A stretch of 64,000 nt of DNA, from contig CAWHXW010000003.1 of NCBI GenBank assembly GCA_963833465.1, forward strand, positions 620,001 through 684,000, read 5' to 3'. Of this stretch, positions 1-9,347 are shown piece by piece. The notes beneath the pieces were generated by a model. That model was not told where the DNA came from. It did no database searches and saw nothing but the letters and a program-made list of their open reading frames with translations. The DNA is from Fen-1298 sp963833465 (GTDB lineage: Bacteria; Bacteroidota; Ignavibacteria; UBA10030). Each line of letters begins with the position of its first letter. The first letter of the stretch is position 1. The position numbers were made by a program, and so were the translations under genes.

Positions 1-1
1 T

Positions 2-580
2 AATATTCCCGGTTTGACTAAGTTAATGTCTTACTGGTATCATTTCGCCATTATGTTTGAAGCGCTCTTCATTCTTACAACGATTGATGCCGGCACACGA
101 ATCGGCAGGTTTGTGCTGCAAGAAATGCTTGGAAAAATTTATAAACCATTTAGTCGAACTGATTGGCTGCCTGGTAATATGCTCGCAAGTTTTGTGATCG
201 TTGTTGCATGGGCATACTTTATTTATACAGGCAGCGTTTCTTCCATCTGGCCGATGTTTGGAACTGCGAATCAGCTGCTCGCGGCAATTGCGCTCGGTGT
301 TGGTACGTCATTTATCATAAATCGCGGTAAAGCGCATTATGCCTGGATCACTATCTTGCCGCTGATCTTTGTCACACTCACTACAATTGTTGCCGGTGCG
401 ATGAATATTTTAAATTTGTTCATTCCGATGATATCCGTAGCAAAAACCCAGATGCAGGGCATTATTAATCTAATTCTCACAATTGTGATTATGGGAAGCG
501 TTATTATCGTGATTGCCGATGCTGTGCCTAAATGGATTGCTGTTATTCGCGGCAAGAAGAAAATTATGACAAACGAGTAA
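2..580 (+). CDS. cstA: Carbon starvation protein A (CstA)-type transporter, C-terminal part
   Basis: This frame is open from the window edge, so the gene is 5'-truncated and only about the last 190 residues are seen; the TTG at 14 is not the true start. CstA proteins are inner-membrane peptide/pyruvate transporters of roughly 550-700 residues. What remains has at least four hydrophobic membrane segments and the conserved CstA stretches FEALFILTTIDAGTR and WPMFGTANQLLAAIAL. It ends in a short basic tail (RGKKK). The family is clear. The substrate (pyruvate or peptides) is only inferred from known members. Confidence 0.9.
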   Translation, partial: NIPGLTKLMSYWYHFAIMFEALFILTTIDAGTRIGRFVLQEMLGKIYKPFSRTDWLPGNMLASFVIVVAWAYFIYTGSVSSIWPMFGTANQLLAAIALGVGTSFIINRGKAHYAWITILPLIFVTLTTIVAGAMNILNLFIPMISVAKTQMQGIINLILTIVIMGSVIIVIADAVPKWIAVIRGKKKIMTNE

Positions 581-790
581 AAAGCAGTTTTACTACATGC
601 AAAACAATTGATATTGGCAATTTTCCAAATTTAAGGAAGAATTTAAGATTACGGAAGGACACACTCTGCGGGAGACTTCTTGCTACGAGTTATGTTTAAT
701 TAAGAATCCAAAAAGGATGAAATCGGAAAATCTGCGAACGGAAATTCACATTCCAATTGAGTAATGCGGGTGATTGTAACTTGCATTATT

Positions 791-1378
791 CTAAATCTTT
801 TGTGCTCTAAAAAAGCCGAAACCAAAAATGTGTCCTGTTCTTAATATCTTAAAATCCGCTTTTAACAGATTGCTTTCCAATTCTTTCAATAAGAAATGTC
901 CTTCTTTTGGATGTTCCCATTTTGACCACCATTTATCGAACCAATATAGCAATTCCCCCAAGGGCTCTTCAAGATAAATTTCTCCTTCCGGTCGAAGAAC
1001 TCTATGACATTGCAATATAACAGATCTCCATTCTGGAATATGATGTAATATTCCTAAGATCACTATCAAATCTTTGCTTGAATCAGCAATGGTCTGCATT
1101 TGTGCGGCATCTTCAATTCGAAATTCTGCACATGAAATATTTCTCTTCTTGGCTAATTCTATTTGCTCCTCCATTATGTCAATTCCAATATAACTTTGCG
1201 GCTTGTCTCTCACAATCAATAAAGCTCCATACCCTGATCCACATCCAATTTCTAATATATCCTTTCCATTAAAACGAACACCCATTCTTTTAAGACGCGG
1301 AAATTCATAATACTTTTGCAAGAGCCTTCTGGGAAAGCTATTCATCGCTTGGAATTCTGAATTTGACAATCGCGACAT
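791..1378 (-). CDS. Class I SAM-dependent methyltransferase
   Basis: A 195-residue Rossmann-fold methyltransferase of the Methyltransf_11 type. Motif I, the SAM-binding loop LEIGCGSGY, lies at residues 42-50. An acidic residue for the ribose follows in YIGIDIM, and the post-motif LGILHHIPEW lies near the middle. The substrate cannot be told from sequence; small-molecule, lipid and quinone methyltransferases share this fold. The protein is short but complete. It lies alone on the minus strand, about 130 nt downstream of a glycosyltransferase on the same strand, so a link to glycan modification is possible but unproven. Confidence 0.85.
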   Translation of the reverse strand: MSRLSNSEFQAMNSFPRRLLQKYYEFPRLKRMGVRFNGKDILEIGCGSGYGALLIVRDKPQSYIGIDIMEEQIELAKKRNISCAEFRIEDAAQMQTIADSSKDLIVILGILHHIPEWRSVILQCHRVLRPEGEIYLEEPLGELLYWFDKWWSKWEHPKEGHFLLKELESNLLKADFKILRTGHIFGFGFFRAQKI

Positions 1379-1509
1379 AATGTTATTTCTTCTTAATTTC
1401 TCAAGTGATCAATCACTTGCATTCATATTAATTTCTGTCATCTTCACACTTGAATGTCTTAATAACTTTTATGAAGGGCAGATAATTGGTTTCAAGGGCT
1501 GAAAATATT

Positions 1510-2622
1510 TTATTTCTTCTGAGCCAGTATTTGTTCAATAACATTTAACATGATTTTTGCCGACTTATCCCATGTAAGGGATTGAGCATATTCTAAAGCG
1601 CCTTTCGTTAAGCGCGAGCGGAGGTTTGCGTCGCGAAGAAGAAGCAGAATTTTTTCCGCAAGCTGTTCGATGTTTCCGTATTCATAAAGTAATCCGGTTT
1701 CGCCATCAATCACAGCATCGCGTAAACCGGGAACATCGCTTGCAACCGCAGGCGTACCGCATGCGTTTGCTTCTGTTACGGTCAATCCCCACCCTTCTTT
1801 TGCAGAAGTATTTACAACTATTTGCATTTGGTTGAGAAGCCGCACTTTTTCTTCTAACGGAAGAAATCCGGTGAATGTTGCAGCATGGTTAATCTGGAGA
1901 TCATGCGCAAGCTGTTCAAATGCAGGTTTGCCGTCACCTTCGCCAATGACAATAAGCTTTGCTTCTGGAAAAACTTTTAAAACGATGGCGAAAGCACGCA
2001 GTAAGTGATCAACACTTTTATATTTTTTCAATCTCCCTACATTCCCAATTATTGGCTCAGTTCTTGTCACATTTAAAAGTTGGCGGTATGCCGTATGATT
2101 GACGGCGCAAGGGACTAAAAAAATATTTTCCTGCCGGTATCCATGCGAAAGCAACTCTGCACGAGTGCTTTCGGAGATTGCAACTAACGGAGTGTTCCGA
2201 TAGACAGACAGGGCAATTCGTTCTGCACAATAGACATAAAATGCCGCAGGAATGGAAGCTTCCTTAAAGATGCTTGTACTGAACAAATGCATCACCATTC
2301 CCAGAAGCGGCTCCCGAATATATAATGGTGAATAAAATGGAATTTTATTAATGTCGTCGATGACAATATCATAGTGTTCACGGCGGAATCGTTTTTCGTA
2401 TTCGATAGGAACGATGTAATTAAACAGGTTGCGGTTTCCTTTTCGCACAATGTGAATACCATCTATCGTCTCTTCTTTGGGAGCGCCGGAGAATTGTGAA
2501 CATAGAAGCGTGATATCATGCCCTTGTGCGGCAAGCCGTTTGAAAATATGATGAAGGTACACTTCAGCTCCGCCGCCTGATGGATTTTTAATATCCTGCC
2601 AATTTAAAAGAAGTATTCGCAT
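1510..2622 (-). CDS. Glycosyltransferase family 4 (GT-B fold)
   Basis: A 370-residue GT-B glycosyltransferase. The N-terminal acceptor domain has the glycine-rich loop SGGGAEVYLHH near residues 15-25. The C-terminal nucleotide-sugar domain begins near GNVGRLKKYKSVDHLL (about 193-208). The retaining GT4 E-x7-E motif is present as E276-GWGLTVT-E284, followed by ACGTPAVASDVPGLRDAV. Such enzymes transfer a sugar from an NDP- or GDP-sugar in surface polysaccharide or glycolipid synthesis. The specific donor and acceptor are not evident. Confidence 0.9.
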   Translation of the reverse strand: MRILLLNWQDIKNPSGGGAEVYLHHIFKRLAAQGHDITLLCSQFSGAPKEETIDGIHIVRKGNRNLFNYIVPIEYEKRFRREHYDIVIDDINKIPFYSPLYIREPLLGMVMHLFSTSIFKEASIPAAFYVYCAERIALSVYRNTPLVAISESTRAELLSHGYRQENIFLVPCAVNHTAYRQLLNVTRTEPIIGNVGRLKKYKSVDHLLRAFAIVLKVFPEAKLIVIGEGDGKPAFEQLAHDLQINHAATFTGFLPLEEKVRLLNQMQIVVNTSAKEGWGLTVTEANACGTPAVASDVPGLRDAVIDGETGLLYEYGNIEQLAEKILLLLRDANLRSRLTKGALEYAQSLTWDKSAKIMLNVIEQILAQKK

Positions 2623-2732
2623 AAAAAATATTTTTCTATAGCAACGAAAGCATTACTGATTTCACGTTTGTCTGAATCCGACAGTGCCTCTATATAATAA
2701 CAAAGTCAATGTATAATGAAAAACATTGAACT

Positions 2733-3902
2733 TCAAGAAGTTTTAGGTGGGCTCATTAATGAAAACGATTGACAAATTTCATCACAGACGAGATACCCTT
2801 TTGCGGTCAGCCGAAATTGTTTGTTTTCCATTTGAGCGCGTCCTTGTTGAACCAATTTAGAGATGATAGATGAATTTTCTGCCGAAATATCGTATCCAAA
2901 CCGCCGGCGAAATTGTTCAAAGTCAATTCCATCGCTTCGCAAACCGAGAAAGATTGCCTCTTCCATCAATTTATAATTAGAGAGATGTTCACATCCGGAT
3001 ATCGGCAATTTATGTTTCTTCAATTGTTCGATGTATACGGCAATATTTGAGATATTCCACCAGCGCTTATTTTTCCAAAATGAATGTGCTGACGGGCCAA
3101 AGCTAAGATAGTTTGAATGATTCCAGTAGTTGATATTATGCCGGCATCTGAAATTTGGTTTTGCAAAATTTGAAACTTCATACTGCTCGAAGCCATGACT
3201 TGCAAGAAAATCAATTGTGAATTCATATAATTCGGCGTCAGCATCTGTATTGAGCGGCATAACTAGTTTCGATTGAACCATCTTAAAGAGCTGAGTCTCA
3301 GGTTCAATTATCAGGCTGTAACACGAAATATGGACCGGCTGAAGTTCGATTGCTTGTTCTAAATTAGATTTCCACTGCCTCAAAGATTGAGACGGTAAAG
3401 AAAATATTAGGTCAAAACTAACATTCTTAAATCCTGTTCTATAAGCATCAATTACACATCGCTTCGCTTGGAGTGCTGTATGTATGCGTGTCAGAAATTT
3501 TAGATCGTCGTCAAAGAATGATTGAATGCCTATGCTGATTCTATTTATGCCCACAGAAAAAAAATCCTTGAGTTTCTGTTTATCTACCGTTCCGGGATTT
3601 GTCTCTAAAGTGATTTCCGCATTCGTTTGAATTGAGAAATGTGACGCAAGAAGATTCAGTATTTTTGCCACTTTGGACGGATGAAGAAGAGATGGGGTTC
3701 CGCCGCCAAAGAAAATTGTTTCGACTGATTCATGAAACCGTGCATCTGCTGCATGCAGCCGGATTTCCGTTTCCAGAGCAGAAAGAAATTCATCAATCTG
3801 TGAAGTATATATTTCTCCATGTTCTACTGGAGCAACAGAATAAAAATCACAATATATACATTTATGTTCGCAGAATGGAATATGAAGGTAAAGAGACGAC
3901 AT
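2733..3902 (-). CDS. hemW: HemW-like radical SAM heme chaperone
   Basis: A 389-residue HemN/HemW-family radical SAM protein. The 4Fe-4S/SAM motif CxxxCxxC is at C11, C15 and C18 (PFCEHKCIYCDFYS), followed by the GGGTPS motif near residue 66 and a HemN_C-type C-terminal domain. Length and the bare CxxxCxxC without the extra N-terminal cysteine of true HemN favour HemW, a cytoplasmic heme-binding protein that delivers heme to respiratory enzymes, rather than coproporphyrinogen dehydrogenase. It is divergent from the next gene across a gap of about 180 nt. Confidence 0.88.
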   Translation of the reverse strand: MSSLYLHIPFCEHKCIYCDFYSVAPVEHGEIYTSQIDEFLSALETEIRLHAADARFHESVETIFFGGGTPSLLHPSKVAKILNLLASHFSIQTNAEITLETNPGTVDKQKLKDFFSVGINRISIGIQSFFDDDLKFLTRIHTALQAKRCVIDAYRTGFKNVSFDLIFSLPSQSLRQWKSNLEQAIELQPVHISCYSLIIEPETQLFKMVQSKLVMPLNTDADAELYEFTIDFLASHGFEQYEVSNFAKPNFRCRHNINYWNHSNYLSFGPSAHSFWKNKRWWNISNIAVYIEQLKKHKLPISGCEHLSNYKLMEEAIFLGLRSDGIDFEQFRRRFGYDISAENSSIISKLVQQGRAQMENKQFRLTAKGYLVCDEICQSFSLMSPPKTS

Positions 3903-4079
3903 ATAAACAGTTTTATATTAATCCTACAATTAAACGATTTTGTAAGGTACAAACCTGTTTGCGTAAATCATATACATAGTTGAATATTTATAATTCCATA
4001 GATGGAACAGTTTCATTTTTGTCTTTTCCCCGAAAACTTTCTATATTCTTTTATCATGAATTACCTATAATTAGATGAA

Positions 4080-4355
4080 ATGTTTAATATGTCAACTAAA
4101 CCTCCAGCATCAATTGTTGAATCTCCGGCAAGTTCCTTAGAAAAACTCGCATATAATATCGTTGCCGAAATTCCGACGGAAGAGCCGAATGATCGCAACC
4201 GTCTTGGTTATTGTCTTTGGGGGTGGTTGAGCGAACGTCGTGGAACACTTCTGCAAGCCGTTCGTGCGGCAGGCACACGAAGCCCGCTTACTTGTGAAGA
4301 AATATTCGATATTATTCATAAACGCCTTGAGGAAAAAGGAATCAAGCTGACTTAA
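4080..4355 (+). CDS. Small hypothetical protein
   Basis: A 91-residue soluble protein; an alternative ATG nine bases downstream (4089) would give 88 residues. I do not recognise the family. It has no signal peptide or membrane segment. The N-terminal third is Pro/Ser-rich, the middle has a Trp pair (YCLWGWLSERR), and the C-terminus is predicted helical and charged (CEEIFDIIHKRLEEKGI). Codon use looks like that of neighbours and it is the only sensible open frame between hemW and marC, so it is probably real. Confidence 0.55.
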   Translation: MFNMSTKPPASIVESPASSLEKLAYNIVAEIPTEEPNDRNRLGYCLWGWLSERRGTLLQAVRAAGTRSPLTCEEIFDIIHKRLEEKGIKLT

Positions 4356-4424
4356 GAAAATCTAAAATAATCTTGGCATTGCCGTAATGATTTCCTTAAT
4401 TAATATTCTATAAACATAAATGCT

Positions 4425-5018
4425 ATGTATTACGAATTTAAAATATTTGTACTTTCCTTTATACCAATCTTTGTAGCTATTGATGTGCTCGGATTGGTTC
4501 CGATATTTCTATCACTCACAAGTGAAATGAATCCTCCTGAGAAGAAAAAATTAATCACAGATGCAACCTTTACCGCACTTGCTGTTTCTTTGGCGTTTCT
4601 TTTTGGCGGCAGAATGATTTTTAATTTCCTCGGAATCACGGAAAACGATTTTCGTGTAGGCGGCGGGATTGTTTTATTGGTACTCGCAGTCAGTGACCTT
4701 ATTTTCACGGGCGATAAAAATCGTGCCCCGCAGACTTCGGTCGGTGTCGTTCCTATCGGCATTCCGCTTATTATCGGTCCTGCCGTGCTGACAACCCTGC
4801 TGATCATTGTAGATTCATACGGATATTATGCAGCCGTGATTGCATTGTTAGCGAATCTTTTTCTTGTCTGGCTGATTTTCCAGAATTCTAATTTTATTAT
4901 CCGGGTTATGGGTGAAGCAGGATCGAAAGCGTTTGCAAAAGTTGCTGCGCTTTTTATGGCGGCAATTGCAATTATGATGATTCGTATTGGACTGACAGCG
5001 ATGATTGCGGCAAAGTAA
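4425..5018 (+). CDS. MarC family integral membrane protein
   Basis: A 197-residue protein of the MarC/UPF0056 family with six hydrophobic segments. Family hallmarks include VLGLVPIFLSLT near the N-terminus, FRVGGGIVLLVLAV in the middle and the conserved loop VGVVPIGIPLIIGPAVLTT. Despite the name, MarC itself has no established role in multidrug resistance, and the transported substrate is unknown. It starts a co-directional run with the SDR (46 nt gap) and uppP (51 nt gap). Confidence 0.9.
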   Translation: MYYEFKIFVLSFIPIFVAIDVLGLVPIFLSLTSEMNPPEKKKLITDATFTALAVSLAFLFGGRMIFNFLGITENDFRVGGGIVLLVLAVSDLIFTGDKNRAPQTSVGVVPIGIPLIIGPAVLTTLLIIVDSYGYYAAVIALLANLFLVWLIFQNSNFIIRVMGEAGSKAFAKVAALFMAAIAIMMIRIGLTAMIAAK

Positions 5019-5064
5019 ATAAATACATCTATTTCGAACTTAACATTTACTATGAAATAATAAA

Positions 5065-5856
5065 ATGAATCTGGGACTGGATGGTAAAATCGCAATAGTA
5101 ACGGCAGCAAGCGAGGGACTTGGTAAAGCATCAGCGACGGCGCTAGCAAAAGAAGGTGCAACTGTCGTAATATGCTCACGCCGGCAAAAAGAAATTGAGA
5201 AAGCTGCGAAAGAAATTAATGAAACTACAGGTGCGACTATTGTACCGATGGTTGCAGATGTAACGAAGTTGGAAGACATTGAAAAAATGGTTTTTGAAAC
5301 AAAAAAGCAATTTAGCACGATACATATTTTAGTCAACAATGCCGGCGGCCCACCGACTGGTTCAATTTTATCCTTATCGGATGAGGATTGGAGCAAGGGT
5401 CATGAGTTGATATTGATGAGTATGGTGCGATTAACACGGGAAATTCTACCGATGATGATATGCCAGCGATGGGGGAGAATTATAACTATTACATCGATTG
5501 CAGCGAAACAACCAATTAACGAACTACTTTTATCTTCTGCAATTCGTCCCGGAATTCTTGGCGTCACAAAAGTACTTGCGAATTTACATGCAAAAGATAA
5601 CATCACAGTCAATTCAATTTGTCCAGGAAACATTCTTACAAAGCGGCAGGAGGAACTCAGCGCTTCACGCGCAAAACAAAAGGATATAACATTAGAAGAA
5701 TATCTTAAAGAGACCGCGAGTAATATTCCCGCAGGGCGCTTGGGAAGACCTGAAGAGATCGGCAATACAGTTGCCTTCCTAGCTTCCGAACAAGCTAGCT
5801 ATATAAATGGCGTGAATTTACTTGTTGACGGTAGTGCAGCTAAAGGAATTTATTGA
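5065..5856 (+). CDS. SDR-fold oxidoreductase lacking the canonical YxxxK pair
   Basis: A 263-residue short-chain dehydrogenase/reductase. The N-terminal dinucleotide-binding motif TAASEGLG (residues 13-20), RR at 39-40 for an NADP phosphate, and NNAGG (91-95) are present. Aligning from catalytic Ser144, the usual Tyr is Ser157 and the usual Lys (Tyr+4) is Arg161, in LLLSSAIRPGILGVTK. A known branch of FabG-like SDRs carries a comparable LSNxxR-type signature, so this is probably a family trait and not damage. The reaction is unknown. It lies between marC and uppP on the same strand. Confidence 0.85.
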   Translation: MNLGLDGKIAIVTAASEGLGKASATALAKEGATVVICSRRQKEIEKAAKEINETTGATIVPMVADVTKLEDIEKMVFETKKQFSTIHILVNNAGGPPTGSILSLSDEDWSKGHELILMSMVRLTREILPMMICQRWGRIITITSIAAKQPINELLLSSAIRPGILGVTKVLANLHAKDNITVNSICPGNILTKRQEELSASRAKQKDITLEEYLKETASNIPAGRLGRPEEIGNTVAFLASEQASYINGVNLLVDGSAAKGIY

Positions 5857-5907
5857 AATTTCATAAATCCAAATGTTGTTCGCATATTCTTTAAAGAAAG
5901 AAATAAT

Positions 5908-6702
5908 ATGCATGATATTTTGAACATAATTCTATTAGGTATCATTGAGGGCGTGACTGAATTTCTCCCGATCTCCAGTACCGGACATTTACTTATTGCA
6001 GAAAAGCTTGGATTAGGACATCGCTCGGATTTATTCAATGTCGTTATTCAGGCAGGTGCTATTCTTGCTGTGACCATTATCTACTGGAAACGTTTATGCT
6101 CACTTGCGACTGGATTTGCAAAGCAGGAAAATCGGGACTATGCTCTCAAACTTCTTGCCGCTTTCTGTATTACAGGTATACTTGGATTGATAACTACAAA
6201 ACTTGGTTTTAAATTACCAGAATCTATCACTCCAGTTGCATGGGCGCTTTTCATCGGAGGTATATGGATTTTGATTGCAGAATGGCTTGCAGCGAAGAAA
6301 CCAGACATGGTCGAAGTAACATGGCTTGTTACCGTTGTTGCAGGTATTGCGCAGATTCTTGCTGCGATCTTTCCGGGTTTATCACGTTCCGGTGTTACAA
6401 TATTTGCCTGTATGCTTGCAGGCACAAGTAACCGCGCAGCAGCAACAGAATTCACGTTTCTAATTGGTATTCCTACAATGTACGCGGCTAGCGGAAAACT
6501 TTTATGGGATGCATACAAGAATGGCAGTGGAGGAGAAAACTGGGGCGAACTCGGTATCGCTTTCATTGTCTCAACGATTACGGCGTTTCTTGTTGTCAAA
6601 TGGCTGTTACGCTATATTCAAACACATCGTTTCACATCATTTGCTCTTTACCGCATCATTCTTGGCGGCGCTATTCTTGTTTTTTTTCTGATGACAAAGT
6701 AG
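5908..6702 (+). CDS. uppP: Undecaprenyl-diphosphatase UppP (BacA)
   Basis: A 264-residue integral membrane phosphatase that converts undecaprenyl diphosphate to the monophosphate, recycling the lipid carrier for peptidoglycan and other envelope polymers. Both family motifs are visible: the N-terminal EGVTEFLPISSTGHL stretch (about residues 13-27) and the PGLSRSGVT motif in the middle. Length and the regular hydrophobic segments match the family. BacA-type enzymes contribute to bacitracin tolerance. It converges with folA across only 54 nt. Confidence 0.95.
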   Translation: MHDILNIILLGIIEGVTEFLPISSTGHLLIAEKLGLGHRSDLFNVVIQAGAILAVTIIYWKRLCSLATGFAKQENRDYALKLLAAFCITGILGLITTKLGFKLPESITPVAWALFIGGIWILIAEWLAAKKPDMVEVTWLVTVVAGIAQILAAIFPGLSRSGVTIFACMLAGTSNRAAATEFTFLIGIPTMYAASGKLLWDAYKNGSGGENWGELGIAFIVSTITAFLVVKWLLRYIQTHRFTSFALYRIILGGAILVFFLMTK

Positions 6703-6756
6703 ATCTTAATTATTAAAATCTTCTTGTCAAAAAGAGACTTTTATTGCTGAGTTTAT

Positions 6757-7224
6757 TCATCTCTTTCTCACGTAATCTACAAAAGAGAATCCAATATTGT
6801 ATTCTTCACGTACAAGCTGGAAATTATTTCTTAGGTAATCTTCATACGGCGGAAAGAATGCATCACCATCAACTTCTTTGTCGATCAAAGTCAAACGTAA
6901 TTCATCAGCCATTCTAAGAGCATCAGAAAAAAGCCGTCCTCCGCCAATAACGAAAACTTCTTTTTCGTTACTTAATGCTTGCAATGCAAATTCTAATGAA
7001 GGATAGCTTCTTACACCGTTGATGATTCTTGAGGTGATAACGATATTGACACGATTGGGAAACGGCCTGTCGAGCGAATCGTATGTTTTGCGTCCCATGA
7101 TAACAGTATGTCCGGTAGTAAGTTGTTTGAATCGCGTAAGGTCTTCGGGAATGTGCCATGGGATTTTACCATTTTTTCCTATAACACGATTGCTGGCGAT
7201 GGCGGCGACGATGATAAGCTTCAT
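6757..7224 (-). CDS. folA: Dihydrofolate reductase
   Basis: A 155-residue DHFR reducing dihydrofolate to tetrahydrofolate with NADPH. It shows AIASNRVIGKNGKIPW, catalytic acidic residue E27 in PEDLTRFK, the MGRKTYDS NADPH loop and FVIGGGRLF near residue 93. The adjacent minus-strand gene is thyX; ThyX does not oxidise the folate cofactor, so the pairing of the two is slightly uncommon. The trimethoprim-binding shell cannot be judged from sequence alone. Confidence 0.95.
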   Translation of the reverse strand: MKLIIVAAIASNRVIGKNGKIPWHIPEDLTRFKQLTTGHTVIMGRKTYDSLDRPFPNRVNIVITSRIINGVRSYPSLEFALQALSNEKEVFVIGGGRLFSDALRMADELRLTLIDKEVDGDAFFPPYEDYLRNNFQLVREEYNIGFSFVDYVRKR

Positions 7225-7411
7225 CTAATTCGGTTGCTAATTACGGATTATTTATTGCCAATGAGATGTCGACAAATTTTTTTGAACTGCGATAAAGAGC
7301 TGTATCAAGACTAAAGTTTTGATGCCGCCAGGTTGAAATCTGAAAAAAAATCTAAAACGGCATCATGAAATAATTCATGACGTTCTGCAAATGAATTTTT
7401 TCTTTTTACTA

Positions 7412-8341
7412 TTATTCAATCCAGGGCGGGTGAATGCCAAGTAATGCAAGCTTCTTTTCCATCTCGCTGCGCTCAAGATTAAATTTAATCTTTTCACCAT
7501 CCCGCGGAAGGAAACCAAATTTAACTGCCAATGCTCGTGCGCCATCCGTATCGCCAGTTTGCAAACTGGCAATTATATCAATCTCTTGTTTAGATAATTC
7601 CATTGCGCTGAATTGATAATCCTTGAATGCTTCCCAAACAATTGGACACCATTTGCTGACAATTTCGCTTCCTATGGCAGTTGCATACATACGGATTTCA
7701 AGTTGTGCATGTTTTTCCATTCGAAGATCAAGGAAATGAAGTAGATTATGCAAATCAGTTTTCCAATATGCCTCGGTATAAGTGCTTAGCGGTAAATCCT
7801 TCCGCGCTTGTTCGCGTGCAAGTCCGGCTTCGATACGTTCGTTGTACACTGTGCGGGCAAGTTCGTGCAATTCTTGTTCACGTGCCGAAAATATTTTTCC
7901 TTTGTCTGGTTCGAGAAATCCTTCGCTTCCTTGCCGATTGCTTATTGCTTGTGTACGCCATGCATTAGGTTTAGTTTTTTGAGCAGCATCTATGGCAATC
8001 GAGTAGCGTGTAGAATATTCGTTGACGCTTGCTGTGCGGTGTCGAATCCATTGCCGCCAGCAATCCATTGGCACGCGAACATGTAGTTTGATTTCACACA
8101 TTTCCAGCGGTGATGTATGGTGATGGCGTATTAAATAACGAATGAGTTCTTCGTCTTGACGAAGTTTCTTTGTTCCCTTTCCATAAGATACACGTGCTGC
8201 CTGAACGATAGAAGAATCTGATCCCATATAGTCAATAATGCGCACAAACCCATCATCCAACACCTTGATAGGAACTCCAAGGATTTCATCTAGTTCAGGT
8301 ACGTTTATACGTTCAAGTTTTTCAAATGTTTGTTCCATCAT
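7412..8341 (-). CDS. thyX: FAD-dependent thymidylate synthase ThyX
   Basis: A 309-residue flavin-dependent thymidylate synthase making dTMP from dUMP. The signature RHRx7S is R100-H-R102...S110 within WIRHRTASVNEYSTRYS. The sequence before it (IRHHHTSPLEMCEIK) is also typical of ThyX. It is longer than many ThyX proteins (about 220-250 residues), with roughly 60-70 extra C-terminal residues that look helical, as in a longer subgroup of the family. It is upstream of folA on the same strand (gap about 190 nt) and 38 nt downstream of speB. A weak inverted repeat (7363-7380, TCATGAA with a 4-nt loop) follows the stop. Confidence 0.95.
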   Translation of the reverse strand: MMEQTFEKLERINVPELDEILGVPIKVLDDGFVRIIDYMGSDSSIVQAARVSYGKGTKKLRQDEELIRYLIRHHHTSPLEMCEIKLHVRVPMDCWRQWIRHRTASVNEYSTRYSIAIDAAQKTKPNAWRTQAISNRQGSEGFLEPDKGKIFSAREQELHELARTVYNERIEAGLAREQARKDLPLSTYTEAYWKTDLHNLLHFLDLRMEKHAQLEIRMYATAIGSEIVSKWCPIVWEAFKDYQFSAMELSKQEIDIIASLQTGDTDGARALAVKFGFLPRDGEKIKFNLERSEMEKKLALLGIHPPWIE

Positions 8342-8379
8342 TTCCTGTTTTAAAAATGAAGATATGTAAAATTACTATA

Positions 8380-9280
8380 TCAAAGCGCGTAGTTAAGTAT
8401 CTTCGAAACTAATTTTGCTGCTGTCACATCGGCATGATGTAGTCCTTTAATCGGCGCCAATTCCACAACATCAAAACCAATGATACGCTTTTTGCGCGCA
8501 ACCTTCCGGATGCATTGCATCACTTCATTCCAAAATAATCCGTTTGGTTCAGGAGTTCCTGTCGCCGGCATTATAGAAGGATCAAAAGCATCTAAATCGA
8601 ACGAGATATACACGTTCTCTGAAAGTTTTTCAACAACAAAATCATCCCAGTACTTCAGCACCTTTGTGTAATGTCCACGGCGAATCTCATGCGCGTAAAA
8701 GGTAATAATTCCATGATCTCGTATGAATTCTGCTTCCTCTTTACATTGCGCGCGAATCCCGACCTGCACAAGTTGACGTGGATCGAGGAATTCACAAACT
8801 CTCGCCATTACAGATGCATGGCTGGTACTTGTTTCCCAAATATTCAGCACGAAGATCGGAGTGTGCATCGAAATGAAGGACGGACATATTAGGATATAAT
8901 TTTGCATGTGCTGCAATCGTTGAAGAAGAAATTGAATGTTCGCCGCCAAGCGTGACAACAAATTTTTGCCGTTCCACAATTTCAAATACGGTGTCATAAA
9001 TGAGCTGTAGAGCAGTTTCGTCTTTCTTCTTGTCGAAAACAAGCGGTGAAAGAGTTGCAATACCTTGTTCCCTATATATTTCACGTTTTGTTTCTTCATC
9101 AAAAAATTCAACTTGCTGCGATGCTTTCAGAATTGCTTCCGGACCGTTTTTAGTTCCCGTTCCGTAACTCACAGTGTGTTCATACGGTGCCGGCAGAATG
9201 ACTACTTTCGATGTTTCAAACGAAGAATATTGTTTTTCGATACCAAGAAAGTTTTTTTTGATATCGAGCGCCTTTACCAT
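8380..9280 (-). pseudogene. speB: Agmatinase/arginase-family ureohydrolase, split by a frameshift
   Basis: The two halves overlap in different frames and join into one about 299-residue ureohydrolase. The first frame (from 9280) carries GGEHS and FDAHSDLR. The second (to 8380) carries SHASVMARV and SFDLDAFDPS. Together they supply the binuclear Mn ligands of agmatinase (agmatine to putrescine plus urea). The family sequence expects NKYSHASVM, and a single extra C in a CC doublet at about 8824-8825 breaks it. All other motifs are intact, so this is either a very recent mutation or a sequencing/assembly error. If the base is an error, the gene is functional and precedes thyX by 38 nt. Confidence 0.85.
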
Positions 9281-9347
9281 AGTACTTTCTCCAAAATTGT
9301 GCTTTAATATATCTCAAACCTAATGTAAAAGCAAGTTTGATTCACGC

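Noticed and set aside
4430..4807. A 125-codon minus-strand frame opposite marC
   Set aside because: Shadow of the MarC coding strand; no motif or start context.
8820..8830. Programmed frameshift in speB
   Set aside because: The site is a CC doublet with no slippery heptamer or downstream stem that I can see; error or mutation is simpler.
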